Shown one piece after another: positions 1 to 10,076 of a DNA stretch of 64,000 nt (position 1 is the first letter of the stretch; each line of letters begins with the position of its first letter). The notes beneath the pieces were generated by a model that saw only the letters and a program-made list of their open reading frames with translations, did no database searches and was not told the origin of the DNA. The stretch lies in contig PJRA01000198.1 in assembly GCA_016987375.1 (NCBI GenBank), forward strand, positions 714,404-778,403, in the 5' to 3' direction. This DNA comes from Brachionus koreanus. Taxonomy: Eukaryota; Rotifera; Eurotatoria; Ploima; Brachionidae. Made by a program: the position numbers and the translations under genes.

Positions 1-98
1 AATTAAATAGAATAAAATATGATTTAACAAAATCTTTTTTAATTTTACACATTTATTTTAATTGATTTAATGTTAATTTAAAAATAAAAAAACAAGAG

Positions 99-216
99 GC
101 CTAAAACACCCGGTATTCCCAGGCGGTCACCCATCCAAGTACTAACCGGGCTCAACGTTGCTTAACTTCGGTGATCGGACGAGAACCGGTGCATTCAACG
201 TGATATGGTCCTAGAC
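99..216 (-). rRNA. 5S ribosomal RNA, copy 1
   Basis: About 118 nt, read on the minus strand. It has the animal 5S signature: GTTAAGCAACG, the run GGTTAGTACTTGGATGGG, then CCGCCTGGGAATACCGG. The ends pair (GTCTAG with TTTAGGC), and a T-rich stretch follows at about 80-95 as the Pol III terminator. It differs from the other four copies at a few bases in the terminal stem and in the pre-A-box region (CAACG rather than CGACG on the plus strand). Unlike the others it has no small-RNA unit beside it. It shares only about 30 bases of T-rich 5' flank with them. Confidence 0.95.
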
Positions 217-250
217 ATTTTAATTTTGTTTTATTTTTAAATTTAAACAT

Positions 251-560
251 ATTACCCCTTAGAAAATTAGGTGACCAGCACTGGTTACATATTAAAGGTG
301 ACGGGTCTTGGTCAAAAAATTACAAGTGTGATCATGTTATTGCTGTCAGTTCGCGTTTGAGTAAGGAATTTTAGTATTTTATTAAATATCAATTATATTT
401 ATTTTCATTTCTAGAACTTTGTAGGTTTAAAGAAATTGCAATGAATATTCCACTAGAAAGAAAGCGACGTCCTGGTCGCCCAAAGGAAACAACTAGCGCT
501 TTAATTCGTCAGTGGATATACAAACAAAAAACGATAAAAATAAATATTTTTTTTCTTTAA
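251..560 (+). pseudogene. SWIM zinc-finger transposase fragment (MULE-like)
   Basis: Reading from about 251, the frame gives a Trp-rich strand and then KCDHVIAVSSRL, which is the C-x-H half of a SWIM zinc finger. Removing a clean 54-nt intron (361-414, GTAAGG...CTAG) joins this in frame to a basic tail containing PLERKRRPGRPK and a stop at 558-560. A second fragment at 33,635-33,832 has a closely similar tail (SERRKRGRP after its own SWIM motif), so both come from one transposon family. The first CxC pair of the finger is missing and there is no start codon, so this is a remnant. Being derived from a Mutator-like element is inference from the SWIM domain. Confidence 0.55.
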
Positions 561-751
561 ATAGAAATTTTGTTTTTTTTATTTTATTTTCGTATCAATT
601 AAAACAATTTACTTCTTTTTTTTAAAATTAATTATCAATAAAAAAATAACCCTAACTTCAGTACTTTTGTTTTTAAATTGCATAAAAATAACATTAGTGA
701 TAATTAATTATATGCCATAAATAAAATTAAATTGACAAAAAGTACAGAAAG

Positions 752-1264
752 GGGGTCTATTGTGTTATGTGACCAAGACCCTTCACCTATAATATATTCT
801 AAGGGGTAATATGTGACCTGGATTTTGCATACTTAAAATTTCAAAATTCACTTAATCATGATTAAAAACAAAAATTATAAATAGTAAAATTTTTCTAAAA
901 TTTTAGTCAAAAATGATATTGATAAGATTAAATTTAAAGTTTAGTTTATGGAAAACGGGCACTTGAAATACCATAAAATGCAACGAGGAAACTGTTGAGG
1001 AAGTAAACAAAACCTTTAGCAACAAACGAAGTCCTGTTAAGTGATCTGAATGTGGTAATTATTATGAGCGTAAAGGGTTAAAAATACATACATACAAAAA
1101 ACATTAAGCTTATTACATTTAACTTTTATAATAGTCATTTTTTTTAATTTTTTTTTGTTTACTTATTTTTTTGATTGGTCACATAATAAAATTTTTGGTC
1201 ACGTAATTTTCTTTAAATATTTTTTATTCAATAATTTGGTCGCATATTACCCACAATAGACCCC
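752..1264. mobile_element. MITE with GGGGTCTATTGTG inverted ends
   Basis: A 513-bp non-coding element. The left end GGGGTCTATTGTG is the exact reverse complement of the right end, and the next bases (TTATGTGACC against GGTCGCATATTACC read inverted) are also similar. The six bases AGAAAG occur directly outside both ends (746-751 and 1265-1270), which fits a target-site duplication; one or two more bases could belong to it. The left subterminal block (about 770-815) is an inverted copy of 251-315, which links the MITE to the SWIM transposase fragment beside it. The superfamily is not certain (hAT or Mutator-like). Confidence 0.7.
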
Positions 1265-1594
1265 AGAAAGGATTTATTAGTTTATATATTCTCACTGTCT
1301 ATAGTTCTCAATTTAAGGACTGAAAAATATATCTTAATTTTTTTATTTAAACAATAAATTGGAATAAAATAAAAAAAAAATTAACAATAAACAAAAGCTT
1401 GTTTTTAAGATTCATTACATTCTGAGTCAATGTAAAATACGCTTATTTTTGAAAAAAAAAATCTCATTAACTCAGATATTTCATTAAAAAGGAAAATATA
1501 TTTATATATATATTTGTATAATGGCAAAAACCGGTGTTAAAAAAAATTAAAAAAAAAAAACAAAAAAAGAAAAAAAAAAACACACTTAAAAAAA

Positions 1595-3690
1595 TTATAC
1601 AATCGATTGCAATTGTTTATAAAGTTGTTCCAAATTAAAATTATGCATATCAGCACTCTCATCCATCGGATAAGTTGTTTCATACTCTTTTGTTAACAAA
1701 AAAAATAAATAAAGCTAAAATAAATTTTCAAATTTAATCTTTATTTACCTTCTAATTTTGAGTCGAACTCATTGAACTGTTTAGCAATACAATCTTGCAA
1801 ATGGGTTATGTTTTGAGACAATCTATTCAATTGATCATAGGTTTCATCATCGTAGTCAGCTTCATTATTGGCATCAGCACTTTGCTCCAAAAGCTCAAAA
1901 CTTCCCTTGTTTTTATCGACCAATTGATTGAACAAAGACATCTGAAATTCAAGAGTGTACATGAGCAAATTAAGACCGTAGTATTGTTTTGAACATTCAT
2001 TGAGCAATTTTAGCCGGTGCAGCTCTTGGCTGTCAGTTTTTGAGTCGTTTAATTTCTCGTCTTCAATCCGTGCCTTAATCCAGCTTTGATACTTTGAATT
2101 TTTTAGATCATTGGACGGCTCACTGCACACCCAGCACAAATAATTGTCCGGCACTTGTTTATTTGAGCGTATATTCTCACAATCACCATGCTGCCAGCAC
2201 AAACAAACCTCGCATTGTATCATAAAACCTTTGTTTATGTTATTGCTACATTTGCAATGTATCACTTCGTATGGATCTATTTCATCATCTGATTTGAGAC
2301 CATTTCCGTATGAATAGTCATCATTGTCGTTGTTTTCTTTTTTCTTTTTTTTTGGCTTTGAAATTTTCTTTGCTTGATTTAATCTAGAATTTTGATCTGA
2401 ATTTATATAATGATGATATTTGAGATGATAGTCCAGTAGGCTTTGTTTTCGAAATGTTTTTGTACAATTTTCAAAAGTGCATTCAATTGGCAGTAGATCG
2501 CTACCCTCGTCTATTGTGGCCTCACTATTTATCAATTTTTGATGTTTTTTGATCATTTTTTGTAATTTTTTCTTAGATTTTTTTAAACTATGCTCTTCTA
2601 ATTGTTTGGCAATCAACTTTTGTTGCTTTTCCAATTGCATTTTGCTATTGCGTATCAACTCTTCGAAAAGTTTGCGTTTGTCTTTCTTGCTCTTTTTGCG
2701 TTTGCGCTTTTCATCATCATCATCATCGTCAGCATGACGATCAGGCTCAATTGGTTTTAGATTTGAAATTTTTTTCAATTTTTTCGTATTTTTTCTTTCA
2801 TCTAATTGCTTTGGCTCGGGTGATTTTTCTTTTCTCATTGACGCTAGATTGTAAGCAATAGAACTGGACGGCGAGTCGAATACAATCTCTTCGGTAAACG
2901 TTCTCAAGCGTTTTACTCTAAGAGATTTGCGCGCTGAATTTTCTTCTTCTTTATCCAAAACAGCTGTTTTATCTTCTGGTTTTTCCTGTTGAACATTTTG
3001 GCTGTCGGTCTCGGCTGTTTGCTCTTCGGCAGCCATGACAACGGGCTCTTGAATGGCAAGCAAGAGCTCAGCCTCAGCTCTTCGCTTACTTACCTCTTCA
3101 ATTTTTTCTGATTTTACCTCTTCGGGTTTTGTTTCTTCAAATAAAGCCAGATCTTTATTATCTGCTACTCTAAGATTGTTAAATCTGACAGTTTTTCTGA
3201 TGCCGTCATAAAATTTGACTTCGTAGTAAGGTAATTGGTTTTTGGTCAAAGATCGTGTTATTTTACCCGGGTAGTAGGTTTCGTCTATCCATTTGGCCAT
3301 TACTTGAGTGCCACAAGGCAGAACATCGTGCTTTTTAGCAGCGATTTGTTCTTTACTAGCAAAGGTTTTTGATTTTGAGTTTTTTTTCTCGGGTCTAATT
3401 TCATTAGAGTCTTTATCCAGCCATTTGTCGTATCTGGAATTCCATCCGCAAAAATGAACCTTAACTCGACTGTCTTCGATCTGAATTATTTTGCATTTGT
3501 ACCAGCTTTTGGTATGGTCACATGACTCGCAGTAGTCGCCAAGTTTCCAATCGTTTGTCACATTATTAAACGTCTTAGGCGCTGTGTTTGGTGTGTTGCT
3601 CAAACGTTTGATTTTTCTCTTATTTTTAGCGCTCTCGTCCAAGATTTTGCTCTCTGGTGGTAGTAGAGATTGATGATCTTCTTGTTCCAT
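1595..3690 (-). CDS. PHF20/PHF20L1-like Tudor-PHD chromatin protein
   Basis: Two exons, 3690-1749 and 1686-1595, about 677 aa. Without the intron the frame would end two codons past the donor (GAAG/GTAAAT). Splicing to the acceptor at 1687 adds 29 residues ending LQSIV. Order of domains: a Tudor/MBT-like domain (about residues 48-100, with VHFCGWNSRYDKWLD), a second Tudor (about 125-175, ending YDGIRKTVRF), a long Lys/Glu-rich linker, a C2H2 finger (about 405-430, C-x4-C-x12-H-x4-H) and a Cys4-His-Cys3 PHD finger (about 480-525, CKCSNNINKGFMIQCEVC). This is the PHF20 order. In vertebrates PHF20 sits in the MOF/NSL acetyltransferase complex and reads methyl-lysine. It is shorter than human PHF20 and has no AT-hook that I can see. 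Confidence 0.88.
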
Positions 3691-4171
3691 TCTATAGTAT
3701 TTTCAAACCAAAAGGCATATACTTTTGCTTTTTTTAGGATATTTCTTTCTCAATTCACTTAATGATAGAAAAATTTACTTATTTATTCCTTTAAAAAGCC
3801 TAATTCATTTCCTTTGCATATACTAAAACCGACAGTCAAATAGTCTGTCGAATTAATTAATTTTAAATTATCTAGACAAGATTGATCTAAAAATTTATTT
3901 AAAAAAACAAATTTGTTGATCTTACTCTTTGGAAAAATTATTTCTTATCTATTTTGATAGAAGTAATTAATCGAAAAAAGATAAAATGAGATAGAAAAAA
4001 TTTGAAAATTTTATAAATATATTTTGTATTTAAAAATTAGACATTGTTAAAAATTAATTTAAAAAATTATTTGCATATTTATTTTGATATAAATAGAGCA
4101 AATAGAAAAAGTTTTGAAAATTAAAAAAAAACTTACTTTTAATCAAAAAATATGAATAAAAAAAACAAGAG
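3691..4171. other. Intergenic, AT-rich
   Basis: Holds the 5' flank of the PHF20-like gene and the T-rich 3' flank of the second 5S gene. The last ~25 bases before 4172 are shared with the matching side of the 5S copy at 9627. I see no open frame or structured RNA here. Confidence 0.6.
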
Positions 4172-4289
4172 GCCTAGAACACCCGGTATTCCCAGGCGGT
4201 CACCCATCCAAGTACTAACCGGGCTCGACGTTGCTTAACTTCGGTGATCGGACGAGAACCGGTGCATTCAACGTGATATGGTCCTAGGC
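4172..4289 (-). rRNA. 5S ribosomal RNA, copy 2
   Basis: 118 nt with paired ends (GCCTAG at the 5' end, CTAGGC at the 3' end), a full internal control region (AAGTTAAGC, then GGATGGGTGACC) and a CTCTTGTTTTTTTT tail as Pol III terminator. It is the left outer arm of a large palindrome whose right arm is the copy at 5963-6080. Its 5' end lies 249 nt from the start of a small-RNA unit transcribed the other way (4538). Confidence 0.97.
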
Positions 4290-4537
4290 ATTTTAATTTT
4301 GTTTTATTTTTAAATTTAAAAGCAAAAAAAGACAAAGCAAAGATGTCTATTTCTCAGAAAATATCAAAAATTAATTTATTTATAATTTTAAAATAAAAAA
4401 AAGTTGATTCAAATAATTTTTTCTATTTCATGTTTTATTATGTATAAATAGTTGTTTTAATTTTGAGTATAATTAAATTAATAAACTTAAAATTTATTAA
4501 AGAAGTATGTACCATTTAACTATTTATGACAAAATAC

Positions 4538-4621
4538 GACTACTTCAATGAAGAATGCATTGATTCATCTTTGATCTTAATTTAAGAACAATGATTGTGT
4601 CAAAGCAGAGAAGTAGTTTTT
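4538..4621 (+). ncRNA. Candidate Pol III small RNA, copy A of a 5S-linked family
   Basis: About 84 nt. The ends form a stem: CTACTTC near the 5' end pairs with GAAGTAG just before a run of five T. Inside, TTGAT-x-CA pairs with TGTGTCAA, and TCTTAATTTAAGA forms a small hairpin. The unit is preceded by about 60 conserved bases (AAAGAAGTATGTACC, then ACTATTTATGAC about 20 bp upstream). This is where the PSE and TATA elements of a type-3 Pol III promoter would sit. Seven copies occur in the window, and their differences tend to keep the pairing. I see no tRNA boxes, U6 core or Sm site, and I cannot assign it to a known RNA class. That it is transcribed is inference. Confidence 0.6.
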
Positions 4622-4896
4622 AAATTCAATCAAAAAAATGTAATTATAAATAAAACTATTTATCTAAAAATTTACTTCAATTTCAAAATTTTTTTATGTA
4701 ATTTAATTTTTTCAATTATATTCGCTTTTAAGAAAATCTCAATTGGTTTATTAATAGTAAAAAGTTTGCTGACAAATATGATTTTTTTTTTAACTTTAGC
4801 AAAGTATGTTATCAGCTCTTGTTCTCATCCAGCCACCTATCAGGTCCTGCATTTAAAGTCTTCTAAATCTTTGCTGCGATCTCAGTTCTTGTAATG
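4622..4896. repeat. Repeat block with a less AT-rich core (copy 1)
   Basis: This block between two small-RNA copies recurs nearly unchanged at about 10,982-11,257; the whole stretch 4440-5182 matches 10,799-11,542. Its core (about 4805-4893) is much less AT-rich than its surroundings and contains CCAGCCACC and GGTCCTGCAT. A short open frame across it (4595-4894) has no protein features I trust. Confidence 0.6.
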
Positions 4897-5097
4897 CTTT
4901 AAAATGAAGATGTAATTCTATTTTAGAAGAAATTATAATATTTAGAAATTCTCAAAATAAAAAAGTTGATTCGAATTATCTATTCTTTGACCCATATTTT
5001 ATTGTATAAGTAATAGCTTATGTTTTTTAAAATTAAATTAATAAACTTAAAATTTATTAAAGAAGTATGTACCATTTAACTATTTATGACAAAATAC

Positions 5098-5182
5098 AAC
5101 TACTTCAATGAAGAATGCATTGATACAGCTTTGATCTTAATTTAAGAGCAATGATTGTGTCATAGCAGAGAAGTAGTTTTTT
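5098..5182 (+). ncRNA. Candidate Pol III small RNA, copy B
   Basis: Same unit as copy A, with AACTACTTC against GAAGTAGTT as the outer stem and a T6 end. The flanks farther upstream differ from copy A, so conservation stops about 70 bases before the unit. This marks out the conserved element: upstream block plus the ~85-nt body. It has single changes in the middle (ACAGC for ACATC; AGAGC for AGAAC). Confidence 0.55.
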
Positions 5183-5630
5183 AAAATAAATTTTTAAAAT
5201 GAAAATATTTTGTGAAAATTCTAATTCTTCATAAGATTTGATGAAATTCTTTGAAAAAATTTAGAAATCTCTTTTTTTTAAATCTAATAAATTAAGAAAA
5301 AAAAATAAAAGTAATTATTTATTTGTTTTATTTTTTTTAATATTTTTTTAAATTCAGAAAATAAGTATTTAATTTTTATATTTTCACATTAATTGAATGA
5401 TTTCAAGGCAGCTTATTTCGAATGACAAAGAATTTTTTCAAAGATGCTAATACTCAGAGATAATATTGATAAAAGAAGGAGTATTGAAAAATTGATAAAA
5501 ACTGCTCTTATAAATTCTCTTTTAAATTTTTTAGATAAATAGTTTTGTTTGAACATACTTTGCTAAAGTTAAAAAATAATCATATTAGATAAATAGTTTT
5601 ATTTATAATTACATTTTTTTGATTGAATTT

Positions 5631-5714
5631 AAAAACTACTTCTCTGCTTTGACACAATCATTGTTCTTAATGTAAGATCAAAGATGTATCAATGCATTCT
5701 TCATTGAAGTAGTT
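5631..5714 (-). ncRNA. Candidate Pol III small RNA, copy C
   Basis: Read on the minus strand, with the same outer stem and T5 end. The apical hairpin here is TCTTACATTAAGA, where the loop has changed but the five-base stem is kept. It lies 249 nt from the 5' end of the 5S gene at 5963, exactly mirroring copy A. Confidence 0.58.
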
Positions 5715-5962
5715 GTATTTTATCATACAAAATTAAATGGTACATACTTCTTTAATAAATTTTAAGTTTATTAATTTAATTATACTCAAAATTAAAACAA
5801 CTATTTATACATAATAAAATATGAAATAGAATAAATTATTTGAATCAACTTTTTTTTATTTTAAAATTATAAATAAATTAATTTTTGATATTTTCTGAGA
5901 AATAGACATCTTTGCTTTGTCTTTTTTTGCTTTTAAATTTAAAAATAAAACAAAATTAAAAT

Positions 5963-6080
5963 GCCTAGGACCATATCACGTTGAATGCACCGGTTCTCGT
6001 CCGATCACCGAAGTTAAGCAACGTCGAGCCCGGTTAGTACTTGGATGGGTGACCGCCTGGGAATACCGGGTGTTCTAGGC
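5963..6080 (+). rRNA. 5S ribosomal RNA, copy 3
   Basis: 118 nt, same sequence class as copies 2, 4 and 5, followed by CCTC and a T8 terminator. Right outer arm of the palindrome starting at 4172. It points toward the SANBR gene, facing copy 4 on the other side of that gene. Confidence 0.97.
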
Positions 6081-6818
6081 CTCTTTTTTTTGTCATATTC
6101 CAGATAAATTATTTATTAAAAATAATTTTATGAGTTATTTTCTATTTCAATGTTTTTTTTTTAAATTTTATTTTTAATGCTTTTTTGATTAGTAATTTTA
6201 CATGTTTTTTGAATACGTTTATTAATTATATTCAAATTGTTTTTAATTCAATTTGAAAAATTTTATTTCAATTTATGAAGCTTTAGAATATAGAATTTTT
6301 TTTTATTCGTATTAATTTTTATCGTTAGTAAAATTTTACAAAAATCAAAATAAACTTTTCAAAATTTATTTTAATAGCAAAAAGATTATTTGTTTTTTTT
6401 TTAATTTAAAAAAAATAGTCTTATATCACAACGCTTTATTTCTCAATCAAAATAACCAGTTTCGAAAAAAAAACAGATGAAGCCATTAAAAAAAAAACTC
6501 AAAGGTAAAATTTAACCATTTATTTTTGACTCAAGAACTTTACAAAAAAAAACAACAACTGATACATATGATTTTTTTTAATTAACTTAAAAAAAATAAC
6601 AAAGATAAATAAATCTAATTTTTTTAAAATCGAAAAACAAATGTAACCATGGTGATTAGTAATATTCTCTTGATCCACCTTGTTCATGACTTGAATTTAA
6701 TAGAAAATAAAAAAATAAAAAAAAAAGATTATAATAAATTAATTTATTTAAGTATTTTTTTTAAATTAAAATGGAGCATTTATTAAATAGTTTTTAATAA
6801 ATTCGGCCTAGTTCAAAC
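6081..6818. other. Intergenic upstream of SANBR
   Basis: About 6170-6220 carries a block also found at about 10,230-10,280 and 10,685-10,740 in the tandem repeats (TTTTAATGCTTTTTTGATTA). The remainder is low-complexity AT sequence leading to the SANBR start. No further genes seen. Confidence 0.6.
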
Positions 6819-9134
6819 ATGTCCGGTGACCTATTTGACGAATCCAGCCTTGAGCGAAGACCAAGCGTTTTTGAGACTTTGCTAAACGACTATTTCTCGA
6901 ATAGTGCCCAATTTAAGAGCCAAAATGCCGGACTTTTGGCCCTTGATGAGCTACATCTACAACAGTTTAACTCTTTATTCTCAAATCTTCCATTTGAAAC
7001 AATCAAAAAATCATATGAAGCCTATTGCAACTCTAAAAAACTTCTACAAATAAACAAAAAAGTAATTATTCAGTCCAAATCTTCGCTCAAATCAAAGAAT
7101 GCAGGTTCCAATTCAAAGCTATCTTTCAAGACTAAAAAATCGGATAGTATAGACACAGAATTTGTCTTACATGCCAAAAACAAATCCTTGAAGCGCCCCA
7201 ATTCGGCTCAATGCACATTGCGAGCCGACTCACCAGGATCTAACTTTTACTCGAATCTTTCAAATCAAATAGTAATTCATGTATGCGACGAAGCAAAGCG
7301 CTTAAAGCAAGACTTTGCATGTCCACGTGAACTACTCGTTTCGGAAATGAAATACTTTAGCTACAATCTAAATGATGGCTTGACAAAATCGAACGGCTCA
7401 GGTCCCCACGCTCACTCGTCTATTTCTCAGGCAGCTTTGTCGAAAAAAAGCCTCGACGAAATCGACATATCGGTCCATTGCGACATAAACATATTCGATT
7501 GGCTAATGCGCTACGTAAAACGTAATCATCCGTATTTGAACGAAAAAAATATCGCCTCTAAAGACAATTTGGATGACAAAAAAAACATCGTTTTGTATAC
7601 ACAAGAGAACAAGTTGAAATATGTCGAACCTAGATTGGAGTTTTCCAATTGTGTGTCCATTCTTTTGTCATCTGACTTTTTGCTTATGGGAGACTTGATC
7701 GACAAGTGCATAGTATTCATAGCCAAACATCTTGAGTCAGTATTACAGGTTCCGTGTGTAATGAGTGGCATTAGTGAGCCTTTGCTAGTCAAACTAGCCG
7801 CTTGCTCCTACTTGAATAAGCTTATTGATCTGTATGACCGCAAGGACAAACTAAAAACAAAGCTTTACCAGCGAAAATTAGAGTTTATGTTCAATTTAAA
7901 CAAGTACAAGTCTTGCTTCAAAGACTCGACTATTCTAAATGAGTGGAAACATAACCGGTTTGCTTACGATACACAAGATACACTCAATTTAACTGAAGAC
8001 AATTACATAAACTATTTGTATGAAATAGAAAATGATGCATCTTCTTTGTTCAAGTGTAAACTTTGCTCGCGACTAATGACCAAAAAGCTGTCATTTAATT
8101 TAAAGTGTCAGCTGGCTGTTTTAAATAAGCATGGTCAGTATGTGTATTTGCATGTGCCCGATGATAAGCTTGACTTGACCAAACTGATTCAGATACTTAA
8201 AGAAAAGCTTAAATCATGGCAAAATGTCTACTGGTTCATTTGGAGTTTGAGTAAAATTTTTAAATGCAAAAAATGTAATGAATGGTTCAGACTAGTTGAG
8301 ATGAATAAGTGTCGACTGAATGAAAACAGCTTGTGCGATGTTCATGATACAAAGACTGGCACTGTTTGTGCATGCATCTATTCTGATCATGTCTTGGACA
8401 CACAGGCAGCCAGCATTGCCTATTCAAAGTCCTTGATTATCACTGAGGCTTCTCCATTCGAGTCGCCTGAGTTCAGATTCAATAAGTATATTAACTATTT
8501 GATGGAAATGTTTGAGAAAGTACGCGCTGTTGTCCTTAATGGACTGGAAATTGAAGAAGCAAAAAATTTTGTAGAAATTCTAGAGACTGGACTAAAACTA
8601 GAAAGTCAGAGTAAAGAACCAGTTCTTTCAAGCATTGGCAAAGGCGTCAAGCTTCTAAACACTTCTGAGGAAGAAAAATACATAAATAACTATCTAATTG
8701 ATTCAATAACAGGAAAACAAATAGCTCTTGTAGATAAAAACATGCTCAGTTTGATTAAAATTTCCAATCAAGAATTGGTTAACAATGATTTGAGGTCGTA
8801 CTTAGCGCTAGTAAATCGGATTGATCCCATAAATATGTTCAATTGTTGGGATGTGTTCGGTTGGCTGAGAATCGAGCCAAAAATGAGATGGGATGTGAAC
8901 AAGCCGACCAGGTTTAACCAGGATAATCAGCGCGAGGACGATCTCAAGCGATTTAGAGAAATAAGTATTTATTTGATTAGGAATTTATTGAATGAGGAAA
9001 ATTCTAAAGCATTGGCGTTACGTTCGCCTATTGCTCTTTTATTGTCAAATAGTGTAAATTCAAATAATTTAAATAATAGCTTTATTGCTGGCATTTATTG
9101 TCGAGTCGAAAGTCAATGGAAACAAAAAAATTAG
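6819..9134 (+). CDS. SANBR: SANBR (KIAA1841) homologue, SANT and BTB domain protein
   Basis: A single open exon of 771 aa. The N-terminus has a short helical SANT-like stretch (about residues 50-70) followed by a Ser/Lys-rich linker. The centre is unmistakable: IHVCDEAKRLKQDFACPREL and then SEMKYFSYNL (about 150-185), DEIDISVHCDINIFDWLMRY (about 220-240), then a BTB-fold region and several CxxC pairs (CKLCSRLM, CKKCNEWF). Vertebrate SANBR dimerises through its BTB domain, binds corepressors and restrains antibody class-switch recombination. This animal presumably lacks switching, so the older role would be general transcriptional repression (inference). The human protein is of similar length (about 718 aa). 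The lack of introns is unusual for a gene this long here. Confidence 0.9.
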   Translation: MSGDLFDESSLERRPSVFETLLNDYFSNSAQFKSQNAGLLALDELHLQQFNSLFSNLPFETIKKSYEAYCNSKKLLQINKKVIIQSKSSLKSKNAGSNSKLSFKTKKSDSIDTEFVLHAKNKSLKRPNSAQCTLRADSPGSNFYSNLSNQIVIHVCDEAKRLKQDFACPRELLVSEMKYFSYNLNDGLTKSNGSGPHAHSSISQAALSKKSLDEIDISVHCDINIFDWLMRYVKRNHPYLNEKNIASKDNLDDKKNIVLYTQENKLKYVEPRLEFSNCVSILLSSDFLLMGDLIDKCIVFIAKHLESVLQVPCVMSGISEPLLVKLAACSYLNKLIDLYDRKDKLKTKLYQRKLEFMFNLNKYKSCFKDSTILNEWKHNRFAYDTQDTLNLTEDNYINYLYEIENDASSLFKCKLCSRLMTKKLSFNLKCQLAVLNKHGQYVYLHVPDDKLDLTKLIQILKEKLKSWQNVYWFIWSLSKIFKCKKCNEWFRLVEMNKCRLNENSLCDVHDTKTGTVCACIYSDHVLDTQAASIAYSKSLIITEASPFESPEFRFNKYINYLMEMFEKVRAVVLNGLEIEEAKNFVEILETGLKLESQSKEPVLSSIGKGVKLLNTSEEEKYINNYLIDSITGKQIALVDKNMLSLIKISNQELVNNDLRSYLALVNRIDPINMFNCWDVFGWLRIEPKMRWDVNKPTRFNQDNQREDDLKRFREISIYLIRNLLNEENSKALALRSPIALLLSNSVNSNNLNNSFIAGIYCRVESQWKQKN

Positions 9135-9626
9135 TATTTTATTTTTTTTTAGTTATAAAAATTTTTATTAATAAATAAAAATTTGTTTTAATAAATTTTT
9201 AAAAAAAAGTCTTTTAAGAAAAATATGTTTGGACACATTTGGAAAAATTTTAAAAAAATTGTCATTTTTTAAATTAAAAATAATAGACAAACTTTATTGT
9301 TGTAAGATTAAAAATAAAAAAAAAAAACCAAAATAAAAAAAGATTCAACAGCACCAAAATTGAGATCACATTGAATTTGAAATAATTGAAATTGATCAAT
9401 TTGAATTTCAACTGATTAGAAATAGCGATCAACGTCACGATTTTTAATATTTTATGGCCGTCTACTAAGAGATCTTGTAAATTCAAAAGATATTAATAGT
9501 TTTAAAAACAAAATTGACAAACTTAATTAATTAAAAAATAAAAATTAAAACTAATTTTTAGACAATTAAAATGTTTTTTCTTTTTGAAAAAAATTAATCT
9601 AAAATATGAATAAAAAAAAACAAGAG
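9135..9626. other. Intergenic downstream of SANBR
   Basis: SANBR 3' flank with AATAAA-like signals around 9170-9190, then AT-rich sequence up to the 5S terminator. A 70-codon frame on the minus strand at 9274-9486 looks like chance. Confidence 0.6.
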
Positions 9627-9744
9627 GCCTAGAACACCCGGTATTCCCAGGCGGTCACCCATCCAAGTACTAACCGGGCTCGACGTTGCTTAACTTCGGT
9701 GATCGGACGAGAACCGGTGCATTCAACGTGATATGGTCCTAGGC
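9627..9744 (-). rRNA. 5S ribosomal RNA, copy 4
   Basis: 118 nt on the minus strand with the same paired ends, internal control region and T-rich terminator. A small-RNA unit (9993) begins 249 nt from its 5' end, the same spacing as in the palindrome at 4-6 kb. Confidence 0.97.
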
Positions 9745-9992
9745 ATTTTAATTTTGTTTTATTTTTAAATTTAAAAGCAAAAAAAGACAAAGCAAAGATG
9801 TCTATTTCTCAGAAAATATCAAAAATTAATTTATTTATAATTTTAAAATAAAAAAAAGTTGATTCAAATAATTTATTCTATTTCATATTTTATTATGTAT
9901 AAATAGTTGTTTTAATTTTGAGTATAATTAAATTAATAAACTTAAAATTTATTAAAGAAGTATGTACCATTTAATTTTGTATGATAAAATAC

Positions 9993-10076
9993 AACTACTT
10001 CAATGAAGAATGCATTGATACATCTTTGATCTTACATTAAGAACAATGATTGTGTCAAAGCAGAGAAGTAGTTTTT
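9993..10076 (+). ncRNA. Candidate Pol III small RNA, copy D
   Basis: Outer stem AACTACTTC with GAAGTAGTT, T5 end, apical hairpin TCTTACATTAAGA as in copy C. The upstream block differs slightly (TTTAATTTTGTATGATAAAA in place of the usual TTTAACTATTTATGACAAAA). Confidence 0.58.

Larger units (their letters stand above)
4172..6080. repeat. 1.9-kb palindrome with 5S genes at both ends
   Basis: The left arm 4172-4621 (5S on minus, spacer, small RNA on plus) and the right arm 5631-6080 (small RNA on minus, spacer, 5S on plus) are nearly identical reverse complements of about 450 bp. The loop of about 1.0 kb between them holds a further small-RNA copy and an inverted piece of the 10-kb repeat. The same arm recurs at 9627-10,076. 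Confidence 0.9.

Noticed and set aside
4495..4545. Spliced-leader RNA: AAAGAAGTATGTACC in the conserved block looks like an exon followed by a GTATGT donor
   Set aside because: There is no Sm-binding site downstream, the terminal stem and T run begin after it, and no gene upstream carries such a leader in genomic context. The promoter reading is simpler.
4551..4580. Resemblance of GAATGCATTGATxCATC to the conserved centre of 5.8S rRNA
   Set aside because: The match is only about 15 bases, and the remaining 5.8S sequence and its 28S-pairing ends are absent.
4595..4894. 99-codon plus-strand frame in the repeat
   Set aside because: It starts inside the end of a small-RNA copy, its composition is Phe/Ile/Lys-rich, and it reads through repeat sequence. 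The second copy of the repeat does not argue for protein constraint.
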